Shown piece by piece: positions 1 through 12,266 of a DNA stretch of 64,000 bases. The DNA lies in assembly GCF_048544455.1 (NCBI RefSeq), contig NC_133526.1:5410001-5474000 (forward strand). The letters run 5' to 3'. Numbering within the stretch: the stretch's first letter is position 1; every line of letters begins with the position of its first letter. The notes under the pieces were generated by a model, which did not search any database, had not been told where the DNA came from, and saw only the letters and a list, made by a program, of their open reading frames with translations. The position numbers were made by a program, and so were the translations under genes. This DNA comes from Silene latifolia. Taxonomy: Eukaryota; Streptophyta; Magnoliopsida; Caryophyllales; Caryophyllaceae.

Positions 1-2028
1 TTTTATTTAACCGGCATATTAAATTATATAATGGAATATTTATTATTATAAGATAAGTTTGAGTTATTCGAGTTATTTAAATCCCGTCTCATATTTTATA
101 TAACGATAATTCGTTAATATCGTCCTTTCACATAATTATTTTAGGTGACTCATATGTGGTTGAAGATGAAGAGTAATTTGGGGTTTTAGAAGCTTTCTCA
201 AGTTTATTGCTTGTCTCTTTGCTAGCTTAAGGTAACTATTCCGAGTTACTCGACGAATAAATGTCACATTAGTAGTTGATGTTGTGTTTGTTGTTTGATA
301 AGTGTTTAGGTGATTGATAATTATCACATGTTAGGATAGTTTATAAATTGAAATTGTAAATAATAGGCTCAGAATGAATTGTATAGGGATAATTGTAATG
401 CTTTGTTGATTGTGCCGAAAACTGAGCCTTAGTCCCTTTAACTGATGCGATGTCAGTTAATTGAGTGATTGGTCAGCCGCAATTTGACCCGCACTGCCGC
501 AGGTCTGGGGTTGCGGGTAAAAATTCGGTTGAATGAATTAGATAATCGGCCTTTTCTTGTTTTAGGCCGTTTATTATATCTCTATTTCACATGTGTAGTT
601 AATTGAAATTAAATAGCTTCTTATTTAGTTAGTTGAATTTTAATAGCTTCTTATTTTGTAGAAATGGCCCTAGTTTCCCCTAAAGCCTTTTATATTGTTA
701 TAATTGCTAGGATTGGAAATTAGTATTGAATTCTTATTGAGGAACTGTTGGGATTGTATGCTGTAAATAGACACTTATATAGCTTTCACATGATAGAATA
801 TTAGATTTTATGTTGGTAAGTAGGACTTTTTGCCCTCTTAAGGTTAAGTGGGTGTCTTACTTGACTTGTGTGGTGAGTCTTGAGTGGTGTGGGCTAAAGT
901 ATTCAAGCTGGGACTAGCTGTGACTAGGTCCTAGGTGAATATTTCGGCCTCCATCATAGATAGGTCTTTATAGTCTTTGACGAGTATATGTTCACTGCTT
1001 GATAGCCTTTGTGTTCCTGACTAGTGGATGTTTATCCAAGTTGGGGCATGACCTCAGGTACTAATTTTGATAGTATGGGATCAGCTTAAGTACTAGCCGA
1101 CCCTTCGGTGGTGTCCTTAGGGTACTCACTTCACTTTGTTTTAAAAAAAGTTGTGAGTCTTGGGTGCGGTGGTGTGTATCCGCATGTCTAGGTCTCAAGG
1201 CAGATTTTAGGCTAGGGTTGTGTTGTCTCTTGGCCATGTTTTCTTAATAGTAACCGCTGAGCCAAGATACCGGTTCGATTACCTTCCCTACCTCGTGGTA
1301 TAGACTCGAGTTACAAAGTGACTATTGACGGGACTAAGAACTTATGCCTGTCTTTGATATATTGCCCTTTCTTGTATGGTGATTCTATGAATCATAGAAG
1401 GTGAGATGCAAGCCGGCTATGGTTGATAGAGTTTGGATTCCTGGATGTTATGTGATTCACATGATAGTATAGTATGAGTCGGTCTAGTATTCACATGCTA
1501 GGACTATGTGTTGTTATATTGTTGTTCACATGATAAGCACGATTGTCTAGCATCTATATGCTAAGGCTATGTGTTATTCATATTCATATTCTTATGTTTA
1601 CATGTTATATTAATTATGACATTTCGTGGTCGGGAGAACTCCCTGAGTTACTCCCCACTGACTGTGGCTTTCGTATTTGTATAAAATGCGAATGACAGGT
1701 AGGTGATGCATATATGGGGTACATGGACGAGCTAGCGAGCAAAGTAACCTTGGGACCTAGACTGGTTTTATTTCATTGTGACCCTTAAACCCTTTTGATG
1801 TCACGTACATTTTAGGGACATATGTCTCCCTTTCTCATATTTGGTTTGTATAACTTCTTTTATTTTGGACCTTGCATGTTTGACACCTTCCCTTTTGGAT
1901 ATCTTTATAACAGGTTAAGGTTTTAAAAATTACAGGTTTTTACCCAATTGAACCTATTACAAACATATCCTCGTCGCTTTTTCGTAGAATTACGTGTTTA
2001 CTTTTCCGCAATAAATGAGGGTGTCACA
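1..2028 (+). repeat. 5' LTR of the LARD element (partial)
   Basis: This stretch aligns base for base with 5443-7461 apart from roughly fifteen small differences. It ends in GGGTGTCACA directly before the primer-binding site. The first part of the LTR lies upstream of the window. It contains no gene; the short open frame on the minus strand at 136-327 is repeated in the other LTR and has no recognisable content. Confidence 0.9.
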
Positions 2029-4343
2029 GTTGGTATCAGAGCATATTTGCTCCCGACGCACGTTTGTGCACCCCAATATAAATAACTTGACCTTAAAATA
2101 ATAAACTTGATAGATGGGTAAGATGGGTAGATTTAGGATCTTATGTTGTAGTCTCTTTGTGTTTGCTCTTTGTTAGGTACTAACCTGTTTGTTGATTGTC
2201 ATTTAATAATTGTTGCGTTCTTAGATCAATGACCGTGAGCTTATCTATAGCTAATGGAGTTATTACCCTTATTATAAAAAAAATTTGAACTAAAGGTTTT
2301 GAAAATATTTTAATGTTTTTCACTGGTTTTAACGTCAATTAGTGTTAAAGCTTGTTATTGGAGACGTCTGATAATTAGTTTTATCATTTGTGGGTGTAAA
2401 AATGTATTTTTATGTCCTTGAATTGGAATATTGATGTTCTTGAGTGATCGCCAAGAGTATCTCCGTTCCATTGAAAGGACGCTTATATTTTACGAAGATC
2501 AAGATTTAGTGCCTTTTGCTGAGGATTGAAGATTTGTTCAACCTTTGAAGAATGCTTCTACTTCCTTGAAGATGTTTCTCGTTCTTTTTGTATCTCGCCT
2601 TATTCTTAATCTCTTGATGCCTATCCTTCTTCTAAACTCTCTATTCTTCTTCCTAGGAAGTTACATTTGTATCCTCCCAACTTGTCCTTTCACCCTTGCT
2701 AATCCTCCCTTAACGCCTTTTAGATAGTTCTCTTTCTTTTGTGGGGTGTTAACCTTGGTTGGATAATTTGGCTTGTGGAGTTGTTTCTGGTTGACCTATA
2801 ACCCCGGTTTTGAGAAGTTGTGATATTGGAAGGACTTAGGTAGTGTGGTGAGACGTACTTGGGGATTCTTATACCTAACCCTTGGTAATGTGAGTATAAG
2901 TGATAGGTGGAAGAAGTATCTAACCGTTTTATCACCCCTTAAGCGAGCGTTTATTTTACCTTGACCCTTGTTTGGGATTTGGTCGTTTTGTCATGAAGGT
3001 ACAATACCCTAATAGGCGTGACCTTGTTAGAAAGAACCTTAAGTTTTAGGAAGCGTATGGTTTAAGCCTTAAAAACCTCTTTCGTACCATTAATCGTTTT
3101 TCCTCCCTTTCGTTCATACCTTGGTTGGATTTGATTCTTAAGTATAAAAGTTTACTCGTTATTTCCTTGTCTTGAATACCTCCCTAATTCTAATATCTCT
3201 TACTGGTTGTTAACTAGTTATCTTTATGATTCGACTCTTTTAGTCTCACACCCTGACATGTTGCTTAAGTTTCTTTGTTGTCTAAATTCCCTTTCTCCTC
3301 GATCATAAGCGTTACCGTTCATACCTCCTTTCCTCGCTTCATCTTGCTCCTCCTTTAAGTTTGACATTCGTATCTTATGAAACTCTATCTTTGACATCCC
3401 TGTAAATTTGACTTCAATTCTTATCCCTAGGAAGTTCATCATACCTCTTTTGTTGGTTAAGCTTGAACCCTCTTAGCATACTTGTATCTATGATGTCTAA
3501 CTTACTTTTCATTTCACACAATTTCTAAATATTTCAAACTACTATTTTTGGTTCGTTGTTAAAAATTTATGTTACCATTACAAAATTTTCCCTACTTGTA
3601 AAGATTTGGAAAATGAAAATTCGATTTGATTCTCTAATTGTTCTTTGAGTATAGACTTCCTTATCATGGTTTTGAGTTGCTAAACCTGAGATTTTTGTAA
3701 ATTTTATCCAATTTCTATTCACTTTGATCTAATTATGATGCCTTTGTCAAAGTTTAATATTATATTTCCGGAATTTAACTCCCCTTTTAGTTTAAAGGCG
3801 AAACCTTTATTTCTACTTTGGCTTTTTGCAAAAGAACATTTGAGAAGATTACCTTTCTCTTATTTTGATTTTAACGTTGATCGGATGTTAGAACTAGTTA
3901 TTGGAAACGTTTGATAACTTGTTCTACGATTGTCGGCGAATAGTTTTTGTTTTAAACTTGTCTCTGACTTGGAAAGTTAGCGTTCTTGTGTGCACAACAA
4001 GAGCAATTCCGTTCCATGAATGAGACTTATGTTTTTGAAAACTCTTCATTAATGTTTTTGAAGGTATTTTGATTTTTGATTTATACAAATGATTTGCCTT
4101 TGACCTTATCTTGGATTTGGAATGTGATGTTCTTGAATGCGCAACGAGAACACTTCCGTTCCTCTGATGAGAATCTGGTTATGTCGGAAAATTTTATTTG
4201 AAACTTTTGAAAGAATTTTGATTCTTACGATAAGTGACCTTTTAAATGTTTTGGTTACCGATTCCAATTTCAGTTTTATTTTTATAACCTTTCATTTATA
4301 CTTTCAAGTTTCGAGGACGAAACTTTTTAAAAGATGGGGTGAT
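2029..4343 (+). other. LARD interior: tRNA-iMet PBS, non-coding body, polypurine tract
   Basis: The primer-binding site 'tggtatcagagc' (2031-2042) matches the complement of the 3' end of initiator methionine tRNA and sits two bases after the LTR. The polypurine tract is 'aaaagatggggtgat' at about 4329-4343, immediately before the 3' LTR. Between them lies 2.3 kb of AT-rich DNA without a long reading frame. Three diverged copies of a roughly 70-bp motif built around 'gttcttg...ttccgttcc' occur at about 2420-2495, 3960-4035 and 4105-4175. Confidence 0.82.
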
Positions 4344-7300
4344 TGTAACACCCGCAAATTTCCCATTTTGACATTTAAAATTTATGAAACCGTTTAACCA
4401 CTTTATTATATATTTTTGAATTATTCAATTTAATTAATTTTATGTCAAACACGATTTTTATAAACGTATTATATAAAAGCTCGTTTATATAAAAATACGT
4501 ACGATTAAACTATATTTTTAAGGCACGATTTATATAATAATAAATGTATACGCATTTTTGGTCGGACAATAACAGTGACAGTAATAATAATAATTCCCTT
4601 CTTTTTTTTCGTCCAGCCAAACCAAGATCCCGCCTTCATTTCTCAACCAAACTCCATTATTTTTGTACCATTAGCTTCCTCGTCCTTTCCTCGTTCTTTT
4701 AAGGTAATAAAGTCTTATTTTTGTGACGGTTTCGTTTTTAGCCGTCTTATAAAAGTTTCGATTTTTGCCTCAATCCTTTCTTTTTCTTGCTCCTTGATAA
4801 AGGTTTCGAAGACCCGGTGGGAGACTCAAGCTTTAGGGACTGTTTTACTCCCTGCTGTGAAGGGTGATTGTGGGTAAATTAACATTTTTTTTTATTGTTG
4901 TTGCATGTGAATTTGTGTAATTGTTTGTTAATTGCATGTGGGTGATTTGAGTTATATTCGATAGTATGTGTTACATTTATGCGTCATAGAAATTCTGGTA
5001 AATATTATGGATTTAAAATAAAAGTTTTGATTTGGGATGAATGAATGGTGAAGACCGAATGGTCTTTAGTCAAAGAGAGATTTCTTTTTTTTACAAATCT
5101 TTAGCATAAATGTCATTTTACACAACTATTTTGGGTAACTAATAATAATAATATTGAAATAGTGTAAATTTTGAGGTATCATGTTGACCGATTTGGATAG
5201 GGTCAATTGGTGAAACATGGTTTAATTTTTCATTATTTTAATAAATTATGTTTGGGTGATAATAATATAGTTTATTAAAATATTGTTGTTGGTGTTAGCC
5301 GAGATACAATTGTTAAGATAAGAATGGATTTTTATAAAAGACTAATCTAGTTTACTTATTGGGGGTATGAATGAGTCACTTGAGTTTTGTCACGCTTTAT
5401 TCCGTAATTTATAACGTAAATTTTTCATCGTCACTCATAATATTTTATTTAACCGGCATATTAAATTATATAATGGAATATTTATTATTATAAGACAAGT
5501 TTGAGTTATTTGAGTTATTTAAATCCTGTCTCATATTTTATATAACGATAATTCGTTAATATCGTCCTTTCACATAATTATTTTAGGTGACTCATATGTG
5601 GTTGAAGATGAAGAGTAATTTGGGGTTTTAGAAGCTTTCTCAAGTTTATTGCTTGTCTCTTTGCTAGCTTAAGGTAACTATTCCGAGTTACTCGACGAAT
5701 AAATGTCACATTAGTAGTTGATGTTGTGTTTGTTGTTTGATAAGTGTTTAGGTGATTGATAATTATCACATGTTAGGATAGTTTATAAATTGAAATTGTA
5801 AATAATAGGCTCAGAATGAATTGTATAGGGATAATTGTAATGCTTTGTTGATTGTGCCGAAAACTGAGCCTTAGTCCCTTTAACTGATGCGATGTCAGTT
5901 AATTGAGTGATTGGTCAGCCGCAATTTGACCCGCACTGCCGCAGGTCAGGGTTGCGGGTAAAAATTCATTGAATGAATTAGATAATCGGCCTTTTCTTGT
6001 TTTAGGCCGTTTATTATATCTCTATTTCACATGTGTAGTTAATTGAAATTAAATAGCTTCTTATTTAGTTAGTTGAATTTTAATAGCTTCTTATTTTGTA
6101 GAAATGGCCCTAGTTTCCCCTAAAGCCTTTTATATTGTTATAATTGCTAGGATTGGAAATTAGTATTGAATTCTTATTGAGGAACTGTTGGGATTGTATG
6201 CTGTAAATAGACACTTATATAGCTTTCACATGATAGAATATTAGATTTTATGTTGGTAAGTAGGACTTTTTGCCCTCTTAAGGTTAAGTGGGTGTCTTAC
6301 TTGACTTGTGTGGTGAGTCTTGAGTGGTGTGGGCTAAAGTATTCAAGCTGGGACTAGCTGTGACTAGGTCCTAGGTGAATATTTCGGCCTCCATCATAGA
6401 TAGGTCTTTATAGTCTTTGACGAGTATATGTTCACTGCTTGATAGCCTTTGTGTTCCTGACTAGTGGATGTTTATCCAAGTTGGGGCATGACCTCGGTAC
6501 TAATTTTGATAGTATGGGATCGACTTAAGTACTAGCCGACCCTTCGGTGGTGTCCTTAGGGTACTCACTTCACTTTGTTTTAAAAAAAGTTGTGAGTCTT
6601 GGGTGCGGTGGTGTGTATCCGCATGTCTAGGTCTGCGCAGATTTTAGGCTAGGGTTGTGTTGTCTCTTGGCCATGTTTTCTTAATAGTAACCGCTGAGCC
6701 AAGATACCGGTTCGATTACCTTCCCTACCTCGTGGTATAGACTCGAGTTACAAAGTGACTATTGACGGGACTAAGAACTTATGCCTGTCTTTGATATATT
6801 GCCCTTTCTTGTATGGTGATTCTATGAATCATAGAAGGTGAGATGCTGGCTACTATGGTTGATAGAGTTTGGATTCCCGGATGTTATGTGATTCACATGA
6901 TAGTATAGTATGAGTCGGTCTAGTATTCACATGCTAGGACTATGTGTTGTTATATTGTTGTTCACATGATAAGCACGATTGTCTAGCATCTATATGCTAA
7001 GGCTATGTGTTATTCATATTCATATTCTTATGTTTACATGTTATATTAATTATGACATTTCGTGGTCGGGAGAACTCGAGTTACTCCCCACCGATCGTGG
7101 CTTTCGTATTTGTATAAAATGCGAATGACAGGTAGGTGATGCATATATGGGGTACATGGACGAGCTAGCGAGCAAAGTAACCTTGGGACCTAGACTGGTT
7201 TTATTTCATTGTGACCCTTAAACCCTTTTGATGTCACGTACATTTTAGGGACATATGTCTCCCTTTCTCATATTTGGTTTGTATAACTTCTTTTATTTTG

Positions 7301-7461
7301 GACCTTGCATGTTTGACACCTTCCCTTTTGGATATCTTTATAACAGGTTAAGGTTTTAAAAATTACAGGTTTTTACCTAATTGAACCTATTACAAACATA
7401 TCCTGTCAGTTTTTCTGTAGAATTACGTGTTTACTTTTCCGCAATAAATGAGGGTGTCACA
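4344..7461 (+). repeat. 3' LTR of the LARD element (complete, 3118 bp)
   Basis: It begins TGTAACACCC after the polypurine tract and ends GGGTGTCACA. The base after the LTR starts 'tcacc', the likely 5-bp target duplication, which cannot be checked because the left end is outside the window. At 3.1 kb the LTR is longer than the interior, as is common in LARDs. Confidence 0.9.
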
Positions 7462-8064
7462 TCACCAGAGAAATGAAAATTCAACAAAGCTAGTGGCCGA
7501 CCAATTGCTACACTAATGTACTGCATCTTCATCACTGTAAATTGTAATATGTTATAAACCAATTATACGTACAGTACTACACTAATTCAACAAGAAGTAC
7601 GTACAGCGCTTGATCTCCTACTCTAATTCAACAAGATATACTACTCTATTAATCACCAACGGCGGTTAACTTTGCCGACCAATGCTCGTCGACCACCACT
7701 ACCGTCGCCGGCCGTTGTCTACACTAATAAGTAATAACCCAGGCCACCATCCCACACCAATTAACAATAATTAATTTCAATATAAACTCTAATTAAAAAA
7801 ATACAAAACAATAACAAAAGGTCAATTTGATTACTAACAATGGATTTGTGCATTAAATACATGTTCTATATTCGAATAATCATTCATAATTGAATAAATT
7901 GAAGGAGGTGGAGAAAGTTAAAATTTAACAATAGAGATAGAGAGAAGGTAGAGAAAATTAGGTTTGATGTTTTTTTGGTCAATGGCAAAAAATGGAAAGT
8001 TTGGTACAAAATGTACTGAATTGAGTAAAATGTGTACTGCGAAAATAAATTACGTTCTTTTATC
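7462..8064. other. Intergenic, AT-rich
   Basis: This is unique-looking AT-rich DNA between the LARD and a foldback element. A short GC-richer patch near 7660-7720 has no coding structure. I recognise no gene or repeat here. Confidence 0.6.
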
Positions 8065-8073
8065 CATTAACAA

Positions 8074-8546
8074 CGAGTCCATTTTTGAAATAATGGTCAA
8101 AAATAAAAATATTTGTCGTTTTGGGTCGGTTTTGAAAATATTTGTCAAAATGGTGTCCACGTAGGCTCGGGATTTCTAGACCTGAAACACGCCACTACTA
8201 ATGGCGTGTTTTGTGAAGGAAACACGCCATTAGTAGTGGCGTGTCTTTACAACAATTTTTTTCCTCAACTGATCAACTTAAAAAAAAAAAAAAAAAAAAA
8301 AAAAACATAAGACACGCCATTAGGGGTGACGTGTTTCTCTAAACCCGCCATTCCCAATGTCGTGTTTGTTTTAGTCCATTTTTTAATGAAGTTTCTTTCC
8401 GTACTCATTATAAACACGCCATTGGTAGTGGCGTGTTTTAGGTCCAGAAATCCCGAGCCTACGTGGACACCATTTCGACAAATATTTTCAAAACCGACCC
8501 AAAACGACAAATATTTTATTTTTGACCATTATTTCAAAAATGGATT
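8074..8546 (+). mobile_element. Foldback element with five internal hairpins (copy F1), MULE-MITE-like
   Basis: Long inverted arms run from 8074-8180 and 8438-8546; the outer sequence 'ccatttttgaaataatgg' on the left recurs in reverse complement on the right. Inside are five short palindromes of the form 'acacgcca-n7-tggcgtgt', at about 8178, 8219, 8311, 8340 and 8412. Flanking 9-mers 'cattaacaa' (8065-8073) and 'cattaacag' (8547-8555) match at 8 of 9 positions, which fits the 9-bp duplication of Mutator-type transposons. A 25-base A-run lies at 8281-8305. A second copy in the opposite orientation is at 55767-56240. No transposase is encoded, so it is non-autonomous. The superfamily call is an inference. 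Confidence 0.75.
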
Positions 8547-8555
8547 CATTAACAG

Positions 8556-9164
8556 CTCTGTATTTTAATTTGTTTTACAACTATATTAGTCTAAAACCGT
8601 CTCACACAAAACTAACTCGGGTTTTGTAATGTTAGATATGGTCGTACAACCCGAAAACAAACCCAGTATTATTGTCGTTTAGGCAAGTTATCATCTACAA
8701 ATTTTAGGCACCCCTTCGAAAAACATCGTTGTAATCGAACCTTGTGCAACTTTTCTGACCAAATTGAATTGTAAGTCCTCTTTTCTTATCATTTTATCCA
8801 TTAATCATCCATCTTATTTACTTAAATTGCACTCTTATCTCTTCTTTTATGATAAATTGATAATAATTCATGTATGCCTGAATTCTGGGTTAATTATATT
8901 ATATACTCCCTCCGTCGTAATCATTTGTTTACCTGAACGAAATATGTTTTCAGGATTAATTACTGTCTGTTAAATATGGTTGTTATACTTGGGTTGGTTA
9001 GTGGGTAGTTGGCGAAGTAGGGTTTCTAGTTTGTTAGCAATTTGCACTGAAGGTGTTTGATGAAATGCCTCAATAAGGCGACATTCCGGAGAGTTTGTTT
9101 TGATGTGGTTAAAGGGTTAATTACTAAGTTTGGGTTGTGGGAAATGTTTTGAGACAGGTTAAGA
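8556..9164. other. Intergenic with a one-sided Stowaway-like end
   Basis: A single 'tactccctccgt' MITE terminus at about 8906-8945 has no matching partner within a plausible distance, so it is a relic. The remainder is AT-rich and without gene structure. Confidence 0.5.
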
Positions 9165-9431
9165 TACTTCCTCCATTCAACTCCACTCTACCACTTTGCT
9201 TTTTTCACGTTTGTCAACGCGTGTTTTACGCGGTAAATATAGTTAGTTAGCTACGTATTTGCAAAAATTATAAAAGTTTGATATTCTTAATGTATTCGTA
9301 AAGACGAATCTAACAAGATCCCACATGAATATATTTTTACTTATGTATTGAGAGAAAATTGCAATTGAATGCTCATTTGTGAATAGTGTATAAAAACCAA
9401 AGTGGTTGAGTTGAGTTGATTGGAGGAAGTA
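9165..9431. mobile_element. Stowaway-like MITE, 267 bp
   Basis: Terminal inverted repeats are about 34 bp: left 'tacttcctccattcaact', right 'agttgattggaggaagta'. Both ends sit on TA dinucleotides, the Stowaway target duplication. There is no coding capacity. Confidence 0.75.
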
Positions 9432-10756
9432 TCATTTTGATGAGGGAAGATCTTTTTTTTTTTTTTCTTGGTTGGGTTCGGTTATGTCGTTACAATTATA
9501 GGTAGTTGATATTGTTTGCCACCTCAAGTGCCAGGGTGCTGGCGAGTAGAAAATATCATTTTCTTTATTTTGATGGAAATCGAGTACTCGTATTTCTGAA
9601 TTTTGCTCGAAATGATTTCTGAACCTATCTTCTAGCGGCAAATTGAAAGCAGGTGTAGAATGAGCTCGATATCTTATGGAGGTAATATGAGGTATTAAGA
9701 TGAAGGGATTATGAATGGGTGGATATGGTTTGTTCTATGAGGTATCAAGATTGAAACTAGATTTTGTAAAGAACCGTGTTAAAGTTGTTTGCAACAGAAC
9801 ACATCTAACAGTGTGATTCTGCTGCTGAGATGTATCTAGTTTACAGATGAGCCACAATATTATTTGGCACAAGTCAATTAGTTAAGTTAATAACTAATTC
9901 ACTTATTACTTTTGTAAATAAATTGGAGAATGTTAGAGTGTATCTTGTGTAGTGAAATCCATTTTTGTACTCGGTAGCGACAGCGTATTAGCGTGCAGGA
10001 TCAATACGGTGCATGAAATTGTTAATTTGATGCTGTTTTGATATAGTTGTATACTTGTATTTGAGCAAACTTTACACAGAAACCGAACCGTCGAATATGG
10101 TCTAAACACTAAAAGCTATTGTTAACTCACTAAACACTAAAAGTTAATAATTCTTATTTTTTTCGTAAATATTTCATGCTTATTAAATTAGGCATAATAG
10201 ACTTTGAGTATGTCACTCTGGGTGGCTTACCTGTATACATGGTTTGCAGGCTATCACGTACAGGTCGTACACCTAAGAGTTTACTCAGTGCACAACAAAG
10301 ATAGCGGTTACGAGTTTCATCGTTACAAAAAAAAAATCAGGCATAATTATCTTCAAAAAAAAAAAAAAATTGACTCTGATTATTATTACACTAGTAACAA
10401 AGCTTTTATATTTATTTTTAAATTTTATCTAAAACGGTTCGGTTTGATTAATCGGTTTATGGTTTATGGCATTCTCTCATTCTCTTGTGTTCTGAGCCCA
10501 AAACTAATTTAACTTTTCCCTCAAGTCACACCCATTTCCTTCCACAATCCACAAATCGCTGAACAAATACCAACAAATCAATTAAACCCTATATTTGATA
10601 ATTGATAATTGAATTGAAGATCAATACATGTAATCGCTTTTCTTTCCCATACTTTTGCTGTTATTCTAGTTATTAATCTTATGCAGATGGTAATGAAGTT
10701 GCCCATGATGTTGGTTTAGTGAACTAATTATGATTATGTTTGTGTTTTTGGTTACA
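9432..10756. other. Intergenic, possible promoter and leader of the 10771 exon
   Basis: No recognisable coding region. A CA-rich leader-like stretch at about 10510-10630 and an intron-acceptor-like 'gttacag' ending at 10757 could belong to a 5' UTR with an intron ahead of the ATG at 10771. The T-run at 9451-9468 is a simple repeat. Confidence 0.35.
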
Positions 10757-10770
10757 GATTGTTTATCATT

Positions 10771-10828
10771 ATGTGGGTTTCTAAAATCTCTAGCTTTGGA
10801 GCTCATGCAGTAAAAAAATTGGCTCAAG
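10771..10828 (+). CDS. Candidate first coding exon of an unidentified gene, interrupted by the assembly gap
   Basis: An ATG at 10771 follows an acceptor-like 'gttacag' and opens a frame reading MWVSKISSFGAHAVKKLAQG, which ends at a possible GT donor at 10829. The short hydrophobic, basic N-terminus could be an organelle targeting peptide, but it is too short to name a family. No continuing exon was found before the gap starting at 11769, and the rest of the gene may lie in or beyond that gap. This is a weak call and could be chance. Confidence 0.22.
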
Positions 10829-10880
10829 GTTTGATTTTTCACTTCCTAAACTTACCATGTTCTTCATTTTTAGTTTTCGA

Positions 10881-10973
10881 CTTCCCTCCGTCCCAGTCAA
10901 TTGTTTTTAATCTTTTTTATTCTTTGTGACGGGTATTTTTGAAGGGAAACCAATTATTGGGACGGAGAGAGTA
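10881..10973. mobile_element. Stowaway-like MITE, 93 bp
   Basis: Inverted ends: left 'cttccctccgtcccagtcaa', right 'ttattgggacggagagagta'. It has the classic CTCCCTCCGT terminus and no coding content. Confidence 0.7.
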
Positions 10974-11768
10974 TTTTATTGTAATAGATGCACAGACTTG
11001 TGTAAAGGTGTGTTAGACTAAGTTGTTGGAAATCAAACTGTTAAAGTTCTAAACTTTGCACATAATTATGAATCAGACTGCACCTTCATCGCTTTAGGCA
11101 TTTATATGCTGAACTCTAGCCTGTTAAAATTCGTTTTCGAGGAACGGTTACTGCTATCAAGCTGAGCATTATAGGTGACTGTGGTAACTGTTACAGTTCT
11201 TGGAATTGTAGGAATAGCACATGAGCATTAGAGGAGAAGGTATAATATGATGCAGAGTCGTATTACCTTGTTCGCAGATGTAACTCCTGAGACCATCTGA
11301 TAGGATAATACTCGGTAGTAGAATCATAGAATGTTGGTAGGTAGTGGTTTGCAATTGTGCGTTTGAGATGTTACTTGATAAATGGAATTATGGAATCTTT
11401 GTTTGTTTTAAGGGTTACATGTAGTGTTGGTCTGAAATCTAGTTGCTTATGCTGAAATATAGAAGAACCAAAAACATTGTTGTAGTTAATTTACAAGAGA
11501 TTGAAATCTAGGTTGAATACTTGCAGTACGAAGAGTGAAAAGTACGAAGTACTATTCTTGCTGATTAGTTGAACATCTTTACTGTGTTTCCATGTTATTT
11601 TTCCACTTGGAAGACCAAAGTTTGATTTCATTTTCAATGGAGACAAAGACTCATTCTTTGATTCTGGATTAGGCATGAAATAACGCAAAATAGCTCACTA
11701 AACTAGTTGCGCTTTTTGTAGATGTGAAGTAACTATCATTCAATGTAATTCTCCACACAATGTTATTT
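10974..11768. other. No feature recognised up to the gap
   Basis: AT-rich sequence; the short open frames on both strands show no family motif or exon-like composition. It may be intronic if the exon at 10771 is real. Confidence 0.4.
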
Positions 11769-12266
11769 NNNNNNNNNNNNNNNNNNNNNNNNNNNNNNNN
11801 NNNNNNNNNNNNNNNNNNNNNNNNNNNNNNNNNNNNNNNNNNNNNNNNNNNNNNNNNNNNNNNNNNNNNNNNNNNNNNNNNNNNNNNNNNNNNNNNNNNN
11901 NNNNNNNNNNNNNNNNNNNNNNNNNNNNNNNNNNNNNNNNNNNNNNNNNNNNNNNNNNNNNNNNNNNNNNNNNNNNNNNNNNNNNNNNNNNNNNNNNNNN
12001 NNNNNNNNNNNNNNNNNNNNNNNNNNNNNNNNNNNNNNNNNNNNNNNNNNNNNNNNNNNNNNNNNNNNNNNNNNNNNNNNNNNNNNNNNNNNNNNNNNNN
12101 NNNNNNNNNNNNNNNNNNNNNNNNNNNNNNNNNNNNNNNNNNNNNNNNNNNNNNNNNNNNNNNNNNNNNNNNNNNNNNNNNNNNNNNNNNNNNNNNNNNN
12201 NNNNNNNNNNNNNNNNNNNNNNNNNNNNNNNNNNNNNNNNNNNNNNNNNNNNNNNNNNNNNNNNNN
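11769..12266. other. Assembly gap (N run)
   Basis: 498 undetermined bases. Open frames that span the gap are meaningless. Confidence 0.99.

Larger units (their letters stand above)
1..7461 (+). mobile_element. LARD-type non-coding LTR retrotransposon (Ty3/gypsy-like ends), left edge cut by window
   Basis: Bases 1-2028 recur almost unchanged at 5443-7461, so this is an LTR pair. The right LTR is complete (4344-7461); the left one lacks about 1.09 kb that lies outside the window. LTR ends are TGTAACACCC and GGGTGTCACA, nearly perfect inverted repeats. The left LTR is followed by a tRNA-iMet primer site, and the right LTR is preceded by a purine tract. The interior (2029-4343) has no gag, protease, RT or integrase reading frame that I can recognise. 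This is the layout of a large retrotransposon derivative that depends on an autonomous partner. The 'cgaggacgaaac' motif just before the 3' LTR is typical of Ty3/gypsy elements, which supports that assignment. LTR identity is high (roughly 98-99% by eye), so the insertion looks recent. Confidence 0.88.

Noticed and set aside
136-327. Identical 63-aa minus-strand frames at 136-327 and 5578-5769
   Set aside because: The duplication is explained by the LTR pair; the peptide is low complexity and unrelated to known retroelement proteins.
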